A stretch of 19,667 nt of DNA from Phocaeicola_A sp964432715. GTDB taxonomy: Bacteria; Bacteroidota; Bacteroidia; Bacteroidales; Bacteroidaceae. The position numbers were made by a program, and so were the translations under genes. The notes beneath the pieces are model-generated. The model did not search any database and was not told where the DNA came from. It saw only the letters and a program-made list of their open reading frames with translations. Below, one piece after another: positions 9,767-16,957 of the stretch (positions within the stretch are counted from its first letter, which is position 1; each line of letters opens with the position of its first letter). Location: the NCBI GenBank assembly GCA_964432715.1, contig CAYSOW010000036.1, positions 1-19,667 of the forward strand, in the 5' to 3' direction.

Positions 9767-10660
9767 ATGGCTGTACATAAGAAATTTGCATTGGGACGCG
9801 GATTGGACGCGTTGATTTCCACCGAGGAGGTGAGAACAGAAGGCTCATCCCTTATCAATGAGATAGATATCGAGAAGATCCAGGTGAACCCCAACCAACC
9901 GCGTAGGGAGTTCGACCAGGAGGCGCTGCAGGAGTTGGCCCATTCCATCTCCGAGATTGGCATCATTCAGCCGATTACACTGCGCCAGCTCTCGGACGAT
10001 GCGTATCAGATTATCGCGGGAGAACGACGCTTTCGTGCTTCGCAGTTGGCGGGACTGAAACGTATCCCGGCTTACATCCGCACTGCCAGTGACGAACATA
10101 TGATGGAGATGGCGCTGATAGAGAACATCCAGCGCGAGGACTTGAACTCCGTGGAAATCGCTTTGGCCTACCAGCATTTGCTGGAGGAGTATGGCATGAC
10201 ACAGGAGCGTCTGAGTGAACGCGTGGGCAAAAAGCGCGCCACCATTGCCAACTATATCCGTCTGTTGCGTCTGCCGGCTCCCATTCAGATGGCGCTGCAG
10301 AACAAACAGATTGACATGGGTCATGCCCGTGCCCTGCTCACCTTGGAGAACCCGAAGGAGCAATTGGCTATCTTCGAAGAGACGGTGAAACAGGGGTACT
10401 CGGTGCGCAAGGTGGAAGAACTGGTGAAGGCGCTGAGCGAGGGCGAATCAGTGAAGAGCGGCGACAAACGCATCACGCCTAAGCAGATGAAATCGACTCC
10501 GGAATTCGATTTATTGAAGAAGCATCTCTCTGATTTCTTCCATACGAAGGTGCAACTCACTTGCACCGACAAGGGAAAAGGGAAAATCAGTATTCCTTTT
10601 AATAATGAGGAGGATTTGGAGCGTATCATGGAGATTCTGGATAAGCTGAAACAAGACTAG
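9767..10660 (+). CDS. parB: chromosome-partitioning protein ParB (Spo0J)
   Basis: The 297-residue protein is a CTP-dependent DNA clamp that loads at parS sites and stimulates ParA. Visible parts are VNPNQPRREF (40-49, box I), the CTP-binding box AGERRFRAS (84-92), ENIQREDLN (119-127), a helix-turn-helix at about 145-168 (MTQERLSERVGKKRATIANYI in two helices), and a short C-terminal dimerisation region after about 240. The N-terminal KFALGRGLDALI matches the ParA-contacting peptide of the family. I found no convincing parS palindrome in the window. Confidence 0.96.
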   Translation: MAVHKKFALGRGLDALISTEEVRTEGSSLINEIDIEKIQVNPNQPRREFDQEALQELAHSISEIGIIQPITLRQLSDDAYQIIAGERRFRASQLAGLKRIPAYIRTASDEHMMEMALIENIQREDLNSVEIALAYQHLLEEYGMTQERLSERVGKKRATIANYIRLLRLPAPIQMALQNKQIDMGHARALLTLENPKEQLAIFEETVKQGYSVRKVEELVKALSEGESVKSGDKRITPKQMKSTPEFDLLKKHLSDFFHTKVQLTCTDKGKGKISIPFNNEEDLERIMEILDKLKQD

Positions 10661-10682
10661 AAACGAACATATTTTAGATATT

Positions 10683-11480
10683 TTGAAACAGTTAAAGAAA
10701 ACCCTCGGTGTCTGGTCGGTGTTGCTTTTCGGCCTATGGCTGTTGAGTCTCCCCGTCTCGGCACAGAAACATAAGAATGATTCCACGGAACTCCCGAAGG
10801 CTTTGCTTCGACGCATCGAAGCAACTTCCAACGCTGCCGACTCACTGTCGAGCGACAGTCTGGAGGTGTTGCTGGAGGAGCAACTGAAGGAGATTGAAGC
10901 GTTGGAAGCACCGGTGGACACGGCACAACTCTTTGCCAAGAACGACTCGGTGCAACAACAGGCCAACCAACTTCCGAAGGCACGCAAGCAGTGGATTCCC
11001 GACCCGAAACGAGCCACTTGGCTCGCGCTGGTCATCCCCGGCGGCGGTCAGATTTACAACCGCAAGTATTGGAAGTTGCCTCTGGTCTATGGTGGATTCG
11101 TGGCGTGTGCCTATGCGTTGAATTGGAACAATCAGATGTATTCCGACTATTCGCAGGCCTACCTCGACATCATGGACGATGACCCGAACACGAAGAGTTA
11201 CATGGACTTTCTGCCGCCCAACTATGACATCACGGGCAGCGAGAGTCGTTTTCAGGAGATCTTCCGCAAGAAGAAGGATTACTACCGTCGTTATCGCGAC
11301 ATGAGTGTGTTCTGCTTCATCGGAGTCTACCTGCTTTCGGTTATCGACGCATATGTGGATGCCGAACTTTCCAACTTCGATATTTCCAAAGATTTGGGAA
11401 TGAAGGTGGAACCGGCTGTCATCAACAATGGCAGCACCAAGAAAAGCGGTTTCGGACTGCAATGCAGCATCCGATTCTGA
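10683..11480 (+). CDS. DUF5683-type envelope protein, TTG start
   Basis: The 265-residue product starts with a clear signal sequence (residues 1-27, ending LSLPVSA before Q28). A charged Ser/Glu/Leu-rich stretch (about 30-95) follows. The conserved domain contains RATWLALVIPGGGQIYNRKYWKLP and hydrophobic segments at about 103-120, 132-142 and 215-230. The TTG at 10683 is the only start that yields the full signal peptide; no ATG or GTG is in frame upstream, and the next methionine is far inside the domain. Its function is not known. It sits between parB and the MltD-like gene, 22 bases after parB, so it is likely in the same transcript. Confidence 0.85.
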   Translation: MKQLKKTLGVWSVLLFGLWLLSLPVSAQKHKNDSTELPKALLRRIEATSNAADSLSSDSLEVLLEEQLKEIEALEAPVDTAQLFAKNDSVQQQANQLPKARKQWIPDPKRATWLALVIPGGGQIYNRKYWKLPLVYGGFVACAYALNWNNQMYSDYSQAYLDIMDDDPNTKSYMDFLPPNYDITGSESRFQEIFRKKKDYYRRYRDMSVFCFIGVYLLSVIDAYVDAELSNFDISKDLGMKVEPAVINNGSTKKSGFGLQCSIRF

Positions 11481-11512
11481 CGCGAGTATTTATGAAGATT
11501 GTAGAATGATTT

Positions 11513-12787
11513 ATGATGATGATGATTAAAAAAAAGGTATTATTCACGATATTATTTTCCGGATGTCTGTCGCTTTCGGCGCAAAACAGTATCACGGTCC
11601 ACTCACAAACCACAGGTCAAGACGAGGTAATCGACCTGCCCGAGAGTATGACCGTGAGCGTTGACTCTCTGCTGCGCGACTGGCATGCCAAGAATTTTCT
11701 CACTCCGTCGAACGACTGTCAGATGAGCGGAGAGGTGCTTACCTACCCCGACTCTGTCTACGTGGATCGACTCTCACGCATACCCTCAGTGATGGAACTT
11801 CCCTACAACGAGGTGGTGCGCCAATTTATAGATATGTATAGCAACCGTCTCCGTAGCTCGGTATCCCTGATGCTCGGTGCGGGCAATTTCTATATGCCGC
11901 TCTTTGAGGAGGCACTCGACTTGTACGGACTGCCTTACGAGTTGAAGTATCTGCCTATCATTGAGTCGGCCCTCAATCCGCAAGCCACTTCTCGTGTGGG
12001 CGCTGCCGGTCTGTGGCAATTCATGCTCTCCACGGGTAAGCTCTACGGACTGGAGGCAAACAGTTTGGTGGACGAACGTCGCGACCCAATCAAATCGTCG
12101 TATGCAGCCGCTCGCTACTTGCGCGACCTGTACGACATCTTCAAGGACTGGAACTTGGTGATTGCTGCCTACAACTGCGGCCCCGGCAACATCACGAAAG
12201 CCATTCACCGCGCCGGCGGAGAGACCGACTATTGGGCCATCTACAATTACCTGCCGAAGGAGACCCGTGGCTACGTGCCCGCCTTCATCGCAGCCAACTA
12301 CATCATGAACTACTATTGCTATCACAACATCTGTCCCGCAGAGACCACTTTACCCCCTGCCACAGATACGCTGATGGTAAACCGTGAGCTCCATTTCCAG
12401 CAGATAGCCGACATGTGTCACGTAGACATTGAACGCATCCGTGCGCTCAATCCACAATATAAGAAAGACATCATCCCGGGCAACAGTATGCCATGCATCT
12501 TGCGACTCCCGCAGGAGGAGATTCATGCCATTCTGGATGCCAAGGATTCCATCTACAACTACCGCGCCGACGAACTTCAGAAGCGCAAGCTGGTGGCCAT
12601 CAAGGAGGTGAACAGCAGCAACCTTCGCGGCAAAGGAAGCAGCGGCGGTAGCAGATATAAAGTACGTAGAGGTGACACACTTTCCGCCATTGCCCGGAAA
12701 CATCACGTCACCGTAAAGCGTTTACAACAACTGAACAACCTGAGAGGTACGAGCATCTCGGCCGGACAAACCCTCAGGCTGAATTAA
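11513..12787 (+). CDS. MltD-like membrane-bound lytic transglycosylase with LysM
   Basis: The 424-residue exported enzyme cleaves peptidoglycan glycan strands with formation of 1,6-anhydro ends. After the signal peptide (about 1-23, SLSAQ) and a linker comes a GH23 domain with catalytic E151 in IIESALNPQA, then VGAAGLWQFM (162-171) and AAYNCGPGN (218-226). A degenerate LysM-like segment lies at about 293-332 and a clear LysM at about 379-424 (YKVRRGDTLSAIARKH). A cysteine at 18 follows FSG, so a lipoprotein cannot be excluded. Four consecutive ATG triplets (11513-11524, with one reading-frame phase) make the exact start ambiguous. It lies 32 bases after the DUF5683 gene and 23 bases before rel. 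Confidence 0.93.
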   Translation: MMMMIKKKVLFTILFSGCLSLSAQNSITVHSQTTGQDEVIDLPESMTVSVDSLLRDWHAKNFLTPSNDCQMSGEVLTYPDSVYVDRLSRIPSVMELPYNEVVRQFIDMYSNRLRSSVSLMLGAGNFYMPLFEEALDLYGLPYELKYLPIIESALNPQATSRVGAAGLWQFMLSTGKLYGLEANSLVDERRDPIKSSYAAARYLRDLYDIFKDWNLVIAAYNCGPGNITKAIHRAGGETDYWAIYNYLPKETRGYVPAFIAANYIMNYYCYHNICPAETTLPPATDTLMVNRELHFQQIADMCHVDIERIRALNPQYKKDIIPGNSMPCILRLPQEEIHAILDAKDSIYNYRADELQKRKLVAIKEVNSSNLRGKGSSGGSRYKVRRGDTLSAIARKHHVTVKRLQQLNNLRGTSISAGQTLRLN

Positions 12788-12810
12788 TCCATTGCTAAAA
12801 CCCAGTGATT

Positions 12811-15054
12811 ATGGACGACATGCAACGAAAAGAAATGCAGGACGAGGAGATGATTAACCAGGCGTTTCAGCACCTCCTCGACAGTTATCTGGCGACCAAA
12901 CACCGTAAAAAGGTGGAAATCATTACGAAGGCTTTCAACTTCGCCAAACAGGCCCACAAGGGAGTGAAGAGACGTTCGGGAGAACCCTACATCATGCACC
13001 CCATTGCGGTGGCACAGATTGTGTGTACAGAGATAGGACTGGGCTCCACCTCTATCTGTTCGGCACTGCTCCACGATGTGGTGGAGGATACCGACTATAC
13101 CGTGGAGGATATCGAGAATATCTTCGGTCCGAAGGTGGCTCAGATTGTCGATGGACTGACAAAGATTTCAGGCGGTATCTTCGGTGACCGTGCTTCGGCA
13201 CAGGCGGAGAACTTCAAGAAGTTGCTGCTCACCATGAGCGACGATATCCGAGTAATTCTGATCAAGATAGCCGACCGTCTGCACAACATGCGTACATTGG
13301 GCTCCATGCTTCCCAACAAACAATATAAGATTGCCGGCGAAACACTCTATATCTATGCACCACTGGCCAACCGTCTGGGTCTGAATAAGATTAAGACGGA
13401 GTTGGAGGATTTGAGTTTCTGCTACGAACATCCGGAGGCTTACGCACAGATAGAGCAGAAATTGGAAGCTACGCAGCATGAGCGTGACACCGTTTTCAAC
13501 GAGTTCACGGAACCCATCCGCAAGGAGTTGGACAAGATGGGATTGGAGTATGAGATTAAGGCGCGCATCAAATCGCCCTACTCCATCTGGACGAAGATGC
13601 AGAACAAGCACATCTCGTTCGAGGAGATTTATGATATTCTGGCAGTGCGCATCATTTTTAAGCCGAAAACTATGGAGGAGGAGCTAAATGAATGCTTTGA
13701 CATCTATGTCTCCATCTCCAAAATCTATAAGCCTCATCCCGACCGTTTGCGCGATTGGGTAAGTCACCCGAAGTCGAACGGCTACCAGGCACTGCACGTC
13801 ACCCTGATGAGCAACCGCGGTCAGTGGATTGAAGTACAGATTCGCAGCCAGCGAATGAACGACGTGGCAGAACAAGGTTTCGCAGCCCACTGGAAATATA
13901 AAGAAGGTGGTGGCAGCGAAGACGAAGGAGAGTTGGAGAAGTGGCTTCATACCATCAAGGAGATTTTGGACGACCCACAACCGGACGCCATGGACTTGCT
14001 GGACACCATCAAGCTGAATCTCTTTGCTTCGGAGATATTCGTCTTCACGCCGAAAGGTGAAATCAAAACCATGCCGCAAAATGCTACGGCACTCGACTTT
14101 GCCTTCTCCATCCACACCTTCCTGGGCAGTCACTGTATCGGTGCAAAGGTGAACCACAAGTTGGTACCGCTGAGCCATCGTCTGCAGAGTGGTGACCAAG
14201 TGGAGATTATCACCTCAAAAGCACAACGCATACAGCCGTCGTGGGTCAACTTTGTATCCACAGCAAAAGCGAAAGCGAAGATCATGGCCATTCTGAAGAA
14301 GGAACAACGCATCGCTCAGAAGGAGGGCGAAGAGATCTTGTTGGAATTTCTGAAGAAGGAGGATATTGAGGCTTCTACCATGAACGTGGAGAAGTTGTGT
14401 GCCATGCACCAGTTCCGTGTGAAGGAGGAGTTGTTCCTGGCGCTCGGTCAGAAGGATTTGGTGCTGGGCGAAGAAGATAGCAACGCACTGAAGGAGAAGA
14501 ATGCTTCCAGTGGATGGAAAAAGTACTTCTTCCTCGGTAAGAAGAATAAGAAAGAGGAGGAGAACACACCGAAAGAGCAGAAAGTTTCTACGGAAAAGAT
14601 CGATACGAAGAAACCGATTCTGTTGACGGAAGAAGCGTTCCAGGCGGACTATCTGATAGCCGACTGCTGTAAACCGATTCCGGGAGATGATGTGTTGGGC
14701 TTTGTAGACAACTCGAACCGCATTGTCATCCACAAGCGTCAGTGTCCGGTGGCAGCGAAGTTGAAGAGTAGTCACGGCAACCGCATCATTGCAGCCAACT
14801 GGGACACCCACAAGAAACTGTTCTTCCCCGTGAACCTGACCATCACCGGTATCGACGGTATGGGCGTGTTGAACCGCATCACACAGGTGATTTCACAACA
14901 GTTGAATGTGAATATCCATAAGTTGACCATCGAAAGTAACGATGGCATCTTCGAGGGTAAAGTGCAGCTCTACGTGCATGATGTGAACGACGTAAAAGTG
15001 ATTTGCGACGACTTAAAGAAGATTCAGGAAGTGAAAACTGTGAGCCGTATCTAA
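12811..15054 (+). CDS. bifunctional (p)ppGpp synthetase/hydrolase, RelA/SpoT family
   Basis: The 747-residue protein makes and degrades (p)ppGpp. The HD hydrolase domain shows H63, H88-D89 in LLHDVVEDTDY, and D155 in IADRLHNMRT, all intact. The synthetase domain shows RIKSPYSIWTKM (252-263), YQALHVTLM and EVQIRSQRM with E341, so both activities look preserved. Then come TGS (about 408-470, FVFTPKGEI), a helical part, a CC zinc-finger region (ADCCKPIPGDD) and a C-terminal ACT domain (about 670-747). ATG 12811 is preferred over GTG 12805. The gene ends the parA run; a terminator follows 36 bases on. Confidence 0.96.
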   Translation: MDDMQRKEMQDEEMINQAFQHLLDSYLATKHRKKVEIITKAFNFAKQAHKGVKRRSGEPYIMHPIAVAQIVCTEIGLGSTSICSALLHDVVEDTDYTVEDIENIFGPKVAQIVDGLTKISGGIFGDRASAQAENFKKLLLTMSDDIRVILIKIADRLHNMRTLGSMLPNKQYKIAGETLYIYAPLANRLGLNKIKTELEDLSFCYEHPEAYAQIEQKLEATQHERDTVFNEFTEPIRKELDKMGLEYEIKARIKSPYSIWTKMQNKHISFEEIYDILAVRIIFKPKTMEEELNECFDIYVSISKIYKPHPDRLRDWVSHPKSNGYQALHVTLMSNRGQWIEVQIRSQRMNDVAEQGFAAHWKYKEGGGSEDEGELEKWLHTIKEILDDPQPDAMDLLDTIKLNLFASEIFVFTPKGEIKTMPQNATALDFAFSIHTFLGSHCIGAKVNHKLVPLSHRLQSGDQVEIITSKAQRIQPSWVNFVSTAKAKAKIMAILKKEQRIAQKEGEEILLEFLKKEDIEASTMNVEKLCAMHQFRVKEELFLALGQKDLVLGEEDSNALKEKNASSGWKKYFFLGKKNKKEEENTPKEQKVSTEKIDTKKPILLTEEAFQADYLIADCCKPIPGDDVLGFVDNSNRIVIHKRQCPVAAKLKSSHGNRIIAANWDTHKKLFFPVNLTITGIDGMGVLNRITQVISQQLNVNIHKLTIESNDGIFEGKVQLYVHDVNDVKVICDDLKKIQEVKTVSRI

Positions 15055-15090
15055 TACGGTATTAGAAAATTATGATATAACAAAGGGATG

Positions 15091-15139
15091 AAGGCACCTT
15101 TCCAAGCGTTGAAAAACGTACGGAAAGGTGTCTTCTTTT
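15091..15139 (+). terminator. rho-independent terminator after rel
   Basis: Arms 15093-15103 (GGCACCTTTCC) and 15122-15132 (GGAAAGGTGTC) pair over 11 bp with one G-U, extended by A-T pairs outside and a small inner CGTT/AACG stem. TTCTTTT follows. Confidence 0.88.
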
Positions 15140-15197
15140 AGTACATAGAGGTAAAAACAATATTTTCACGTCATTCTGAAAAGAAAAGAGAGCTCAA

Positions 15198-15230
15198 TTG
15201 ATGTAGATTCTAAAATAATCTCTATATTTG
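15198..15230 (+). promoter_or_regulatory. promoter of the structured RNA
   Basis: A -7 box TATATTTG (15223-15230) is preceded 22 bases upstream by TTG (15198-15200), close to the phylum's usual 19-21 base spacing. The expected start is about 15235-15238. It lies downstream of the rel terminator, so it begins a new transcript. The 83 bases between that terminator and this promoter hold nothing I recognise. Confidence 0.65.
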
Positions 15231-15235
15231 CATAC

Positions 15236-15390
15236 CTTTTGTTAACGATATGGTTATTATTGGACTTCGGTCCAAAAAGGTTAAGTATGACCACCCCCTT
15301 GTGAAAGTCGGTGATCGAAGGCTATTAGTGATGTGATTATTCACATCACATAGAATAAGGGGTGGACTTTGTGAAAAGTTCACTTTTTTT
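15236..15390 (+). ncRNA. candidate structured small RNA or transcription attenuator
   Basis: About 155 bases lie between a promoter and a terminator and have no meaningful reading frame. Visible helices: a 6-bp stem closed by a UUCG tetraloop (15260-15275), possibly enclosed by TTAAC/GTTAA pairing; a long arm with outer stem 15291-15300 to 15357-15365 (CCACCC with GGGTGG, one bulged C); and a 9-bp terminal hairpin 15328-15336 to 15341-15349 with TTAT loop, extended by CTAT/ATAG. The 3' arm of the outer stem (GTGG, 15362-15365) is also the foot of the terminator hairpin, so the two folds exclude each other. Identity is unknown; a 6S-like RNA, another Bacteroidales sRNA or an attenuator are all possible. 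Confidence 0.55.
15362..15390 (+). terminator. terminator of the structured RNA
   Basis: GTGGACTTT (15362-15370) pairs with AAAGTTCAC (15375-15383) over 9 bp including one G-U, closed by a GTGA (GNRA-type) tetraloop and followed by seven T residues (15384-15390). It is a compact, well-formed intrinsic terminator on the plus strand. Confidence 0.8.
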
Positions 15391-15400
15391 GTTACCTTTG
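15368..15400 (+). promoter_or_regulatory. promoter of the secreted hydrolase gene
   Basis: TTTG at 15368-15371, a 21-base spacer and TACCTTTG at 15393-15400 make the best full match to the Bacteroidota -33/-7 consensus in the window. The predicted leader to the ATG at 15437 is about 28 bases. The -33 element lies inside the stem of the preceding terminator. Confidence 0.7.
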
Positions 15401-15436
15401 CCCCGGATACAAATCCTTGAACTTAAATAAAAGAAC

Positions 15437-16849
15437 ATGACCAAACATTTAACCCACACCTTGTGGTTGGCCTTGGGACTGATGTTCAGCACTTCAGGCG
15501 CAGCTTCTGCTCAGAGCTTGCAGGAGGGGACTCCCTTGTTTGAAGAACTGACTGAATGGTTTACCAACCGTCTCAATATCATTGCCGCCACGCCGGACAA
15601 TGGATTCAGTTCCATGCCCGAAGCATTCACCAAAAAACTATCATCGGGCGAAGTCAACCCGGCTCGACGCTTGGCATGGAAAGCCTGGCAAATGGCCAAC
15701 TGTAACCTGAAGGAGGATAAACTGGGCGACGCTGCTCCCTACACCTCCATCACCATGGCTTCTCTTTGGAATATTCCGGCATCACTGGAGCCTCAAGCCC
15801 AGCTCTGCTACCTCTACGGTACGAAAGGAGAAGAGCCTGCCAACGGTCTGCGTCCGCTATATCTCTACCTGCATGGCTCCGGTCCGCGTGATCAGGAGTG
15901 GCGCACAGGCGTACAGCTCTGCTATCAATTCGACGATGCACCGTCCACCTACTTCATTCCTCGCATCCCCAACGAGGGTAATTACTATCGTTGGTGGCAG
16001 AAGGGCAAGCTCTTTGCCTGGGAGAAGTTGTTCCGCTTAAGCATGGCTTCGGGCAAGATTGACCCGGCTCGTATCTATCTGCTGGGAATCTCTGAAGGAG
16101 GCTACGGTTCGCAACGTTTGGCTTCCTACTACGCTGATTACTTGGCTGGTGCAGGACCGATGGCAGGAGGTGAGCCTTTGAAGAACGCTCCGGCAGAGAA
16201 CTGTCGCTACGTAGGATTCTCTTTGCTGACGGGAGCGAAGGACTACGGATTCCATCGCGACCGTTTAACACGCTACACCGCAGAAGCCTTCGACTCGTTG
16301 GAGGCGATGCATCCGAAAAGCTATCTTCATCGCGTTCAGTTGGTGGAGGGTCGCGGCCATGCCATCGACTACAGTCAGACCACCCCGTGGCTGAAACATT
16401 TCAGTCGTCTGGCTCACCCCACGGAAGTAAGTTGGGAACGTTTCGATCTGGATGGTGTCTATCGTAAAGGATTCTACAACCTGTGTGTGGAAGAGCCTTC
16501 TGTACCGGATGGCAGTGAGAAACGAGTACGTTATGAGATGGAGATTCACGATAATGTAGTGATGCTGGATGTGATGGAAGTGACCTACCGCACTTTGGAG
16601 GTAGATTCGCAGTTGGGCATCGAACTGAAGTTCGACCGTACCTACGCCCCTGCCCACAGCGGTAAGGTACGTCTCTACTTCGATTTCGACATGATTGATT
16701 TCAGTCGCCCCATCCAAGTGGTAGTCAACGGTCGCACCGCCTACAAAGGCAAGCTGGCCCCCACCATGGAATCCATGATGAACAGTCTCGCCCTTTTCTA
16801 TGACCCGATGCGTATCTTCCCGGCATCGGTGGTTGTGGATGTAGAATAA
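15437..16849 (+). CDS. secreted alpha/beta hydrolase (esterase/peptidase-like), substrate unknown
   Basis: The 470-residue protein starts with a signal peptide (about 1-25, ASAQ). The hydrolase core has an oxyanion-hole segment YLYLHGSGPRD (142-152), a nucleophile elbow LLGISEGGYGSQR with S219, a possible acid D269 in TGAKDYGFH, and a catalytic-type H308 in EGRGHAIDY. A C-terminal region (about 340-470) looks beta-rich and non-catalytic. The export signal places it in the periplasm or at the surface. I cannot name the substrate; an esterase or peptidase role is equally possible. It has its own promoter and a terminator after it, so it is probably monocistronic. Confidence 0.8.
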   Translation: MTKHLTHTLWLALGLMFSTSGAASAQSLQEGTPLFEELTEWFTNRLNIIAATPDNGFSSMPEAFTKKLSSGEVNPARRLAWKAWQMANCNLKEDKLGDAAPYTSITMASLWNIPASLEPQAQLCYLYGTKGEEPANGLRPLYLYLHGSGPRDQEWRTGVQLCYQFDDAPSTYFIPRIPNEGNYYRWWQKGKLFAWEKLFRLSMASGKIDPARIYLLGISEGGYGSQRLASYYADYLAGAGPMAGGEPLKNAPAENCRYVGFSLLTGAKDYGFHRDRLTRYTAEAFDSLEAMHPKSYLHRVQLVEGRGHAIDYSQTTPWLKHFSRLAHPTEVSWERFDLDGVYRKGFYNLCVEEPSVPDGSEKRVRYEMEIHDNVVMLDVMEVTYRTLEVDSQLGIELKFDRTYAPAHSGKVRLYFDFDMIDFSRPIQVVVNGRTAYKGKLAPTMESMMNSLALFYDPMRIFPASVVVDVE

Positions 16850-16871
16850 AGCAACGATAAGAAAAAAGAGA

Positions 16872-16912
16872 AAGCCCCGTTTCCCTTGCACCATACAAGA
16901 GAAACGGGGCTT
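16872..16912. terminator. bidirectional terminator between hydrolase and PepSY genes
   Basis: Arms AAGCCCCGTTTC (16872-16883) and GAAACGGGGCTT (16901-16912) pair perfectly over 12 bp, with an inner CTTG/CAAG extension past a one-base mismatch. T-rich runs follow on both strands. It serves the two convergent genes. Confidence 0.9.
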
Positions 16913-16957
16913 CTTCTTTTCGTTCTATCGAATGAACCGTATTTCTAAAATACAGTC

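Noticed and set aside
15140..15197. Possible small gene or tRNA upstream of the RNA promoter
   Set aside because: No reading frame, cloverleaf or repeat is visible; the stretch is plain AT-rich spacer.
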